33,800 nucleotides of DNA from SIG607 sp045655165. Lineage in GTDB: Bacteria > Bacillota > Clostridia > Oscillospirales > Acutalibacteraceae. Under the pieces are notes generated by a model that worked only from the letters and a program-made list of their open reading frames with translations, was not told the origin of the DNA and searched no databases. The position numbers and the translations under genes were made by a program. Every line of letters starts with the position of its first letter. Position 1 is the first letter of the stretch. Where the stretch lies: contig JAZOOT010000011.1 of assembly GCA_045655165.1 (NCBI GenBank), forward strand, positions 1 to 33,800, read 5' to 3'. Positions 33,738 to 33,800 of this stretch are shown here, in pieces.

Positions 33738-33766
33738 ATAATAACAAATTATTTTGTCTTTGTCAA
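33738..33766 (-). promoter_or_regulatory. Strong sigma-A promoter of the exported protein/peptide operon
   Basis: On the minus strand, perfect TTGACA (33766-33761), 17-bp spacer and TATTAT (33743-33738), 33 bases ahead of the start codon. It is the closest match to the -35 consensus in the window. Confidence 0.85.
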
Positions 33767-33800
33767 TGATAATATAGAAAAACCGCAACAAAACTGCTGC

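Noticed and set aside
1..33800. CRISPR arrays, tRNA/rRNA genes, insertion sequences, prophage
   Set aside because: No regular repeat-spacer pattern, cloverleaf with GTTCRA arm, transposase/integrase motif or long terminal inverted repeats were found by eye.

Overview
The window reads as a low-GC Firmicutes (Clostridia) chromosome segment, most likely a gut-type Oscillospirales/Ruminococcaceae-like organism. I infer this from the dnaG-rpoD pair, the sporulation gene spoIIR, the MEP-pathway gene ispE, the paired M16 peptidases next to lgt, AT-rich spacers with clear sigma-A promoters, and a secreted Ig-like/cohesin-like protein of the kind common in these bacteria. The taxonomic placement below class level is inference. 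No tRNA, rRNA, CRISPR array, transposase or phage gene was seen. No gene-free stretch exceeds about 175 bases.

Layout. 1-8000 (minus strand): a housekeeping block, read right to left as ispE, spoIIR, rpmE, yigZ/IMPACT, dgt, dnaG, rpoD, a 180-residue unknown protein and a cell-wall amidase. 8030-9766 (plus): an ACT-domain protein and a PFL/UPF0210 protein behind an extended -10 promoter. 9764-11464 (minus): four small unknown genes (a lipoprotein, two membrane proteins, one soluble protein) lying between two nearly identical 34-bp terminators. 11563-17862 (minus): an envelope/one-carbon block of htrA, an unknown membrane-anchored protein, folD, lgt and two M16 peptidases. 18006-23988 (plus): cardiolipin synthase, then glycogen phosphorylase with a GH13 enzyme. 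23985-28953 (minus): pcrA, two small membrane proteins and rlmD. 29087-30478 (plus): asnS. 30516-30893 (minus): an orphan MazF-type RNase.

The most interesting region is 31000-33770 (minus). One strong promoter (TTGACA-17-TATTAT) precedes a 625-residue exported protein with an Ig-like domain, a cohesin-like region and two related C-terminal modules. Twelve bases downstream, a strong ribosome binding site starts a 45-residue ORF whose stop overlaps the start of a PqqD-like RRE (peptide-binding) protein. That gene overlaps in turn a soluble S24/S26-type peptidase with a probable Ser-His dyad, and the operon closes with a terminator. Small peptide, peptide-recognition domain and processing peptidase are coupled in one transcript, as in a RiPP or peptide-maturation system, but no modifying enzyme (radical SAM, YcaO, LanM) is present in the operon. 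I regard this as the best candidate for an undescribed system here.

Other regulatory architecture is unusual. The amidase ribosome binding site lies inside the 3' arm of a terminator-like hairpin whose U tract abuts the start codon. The convergent GH13 and rlmD genes overlap inside a palindromic terminator that encodes both C-termini. A 15-bp hairpin overlaps the probable glgP promoter.
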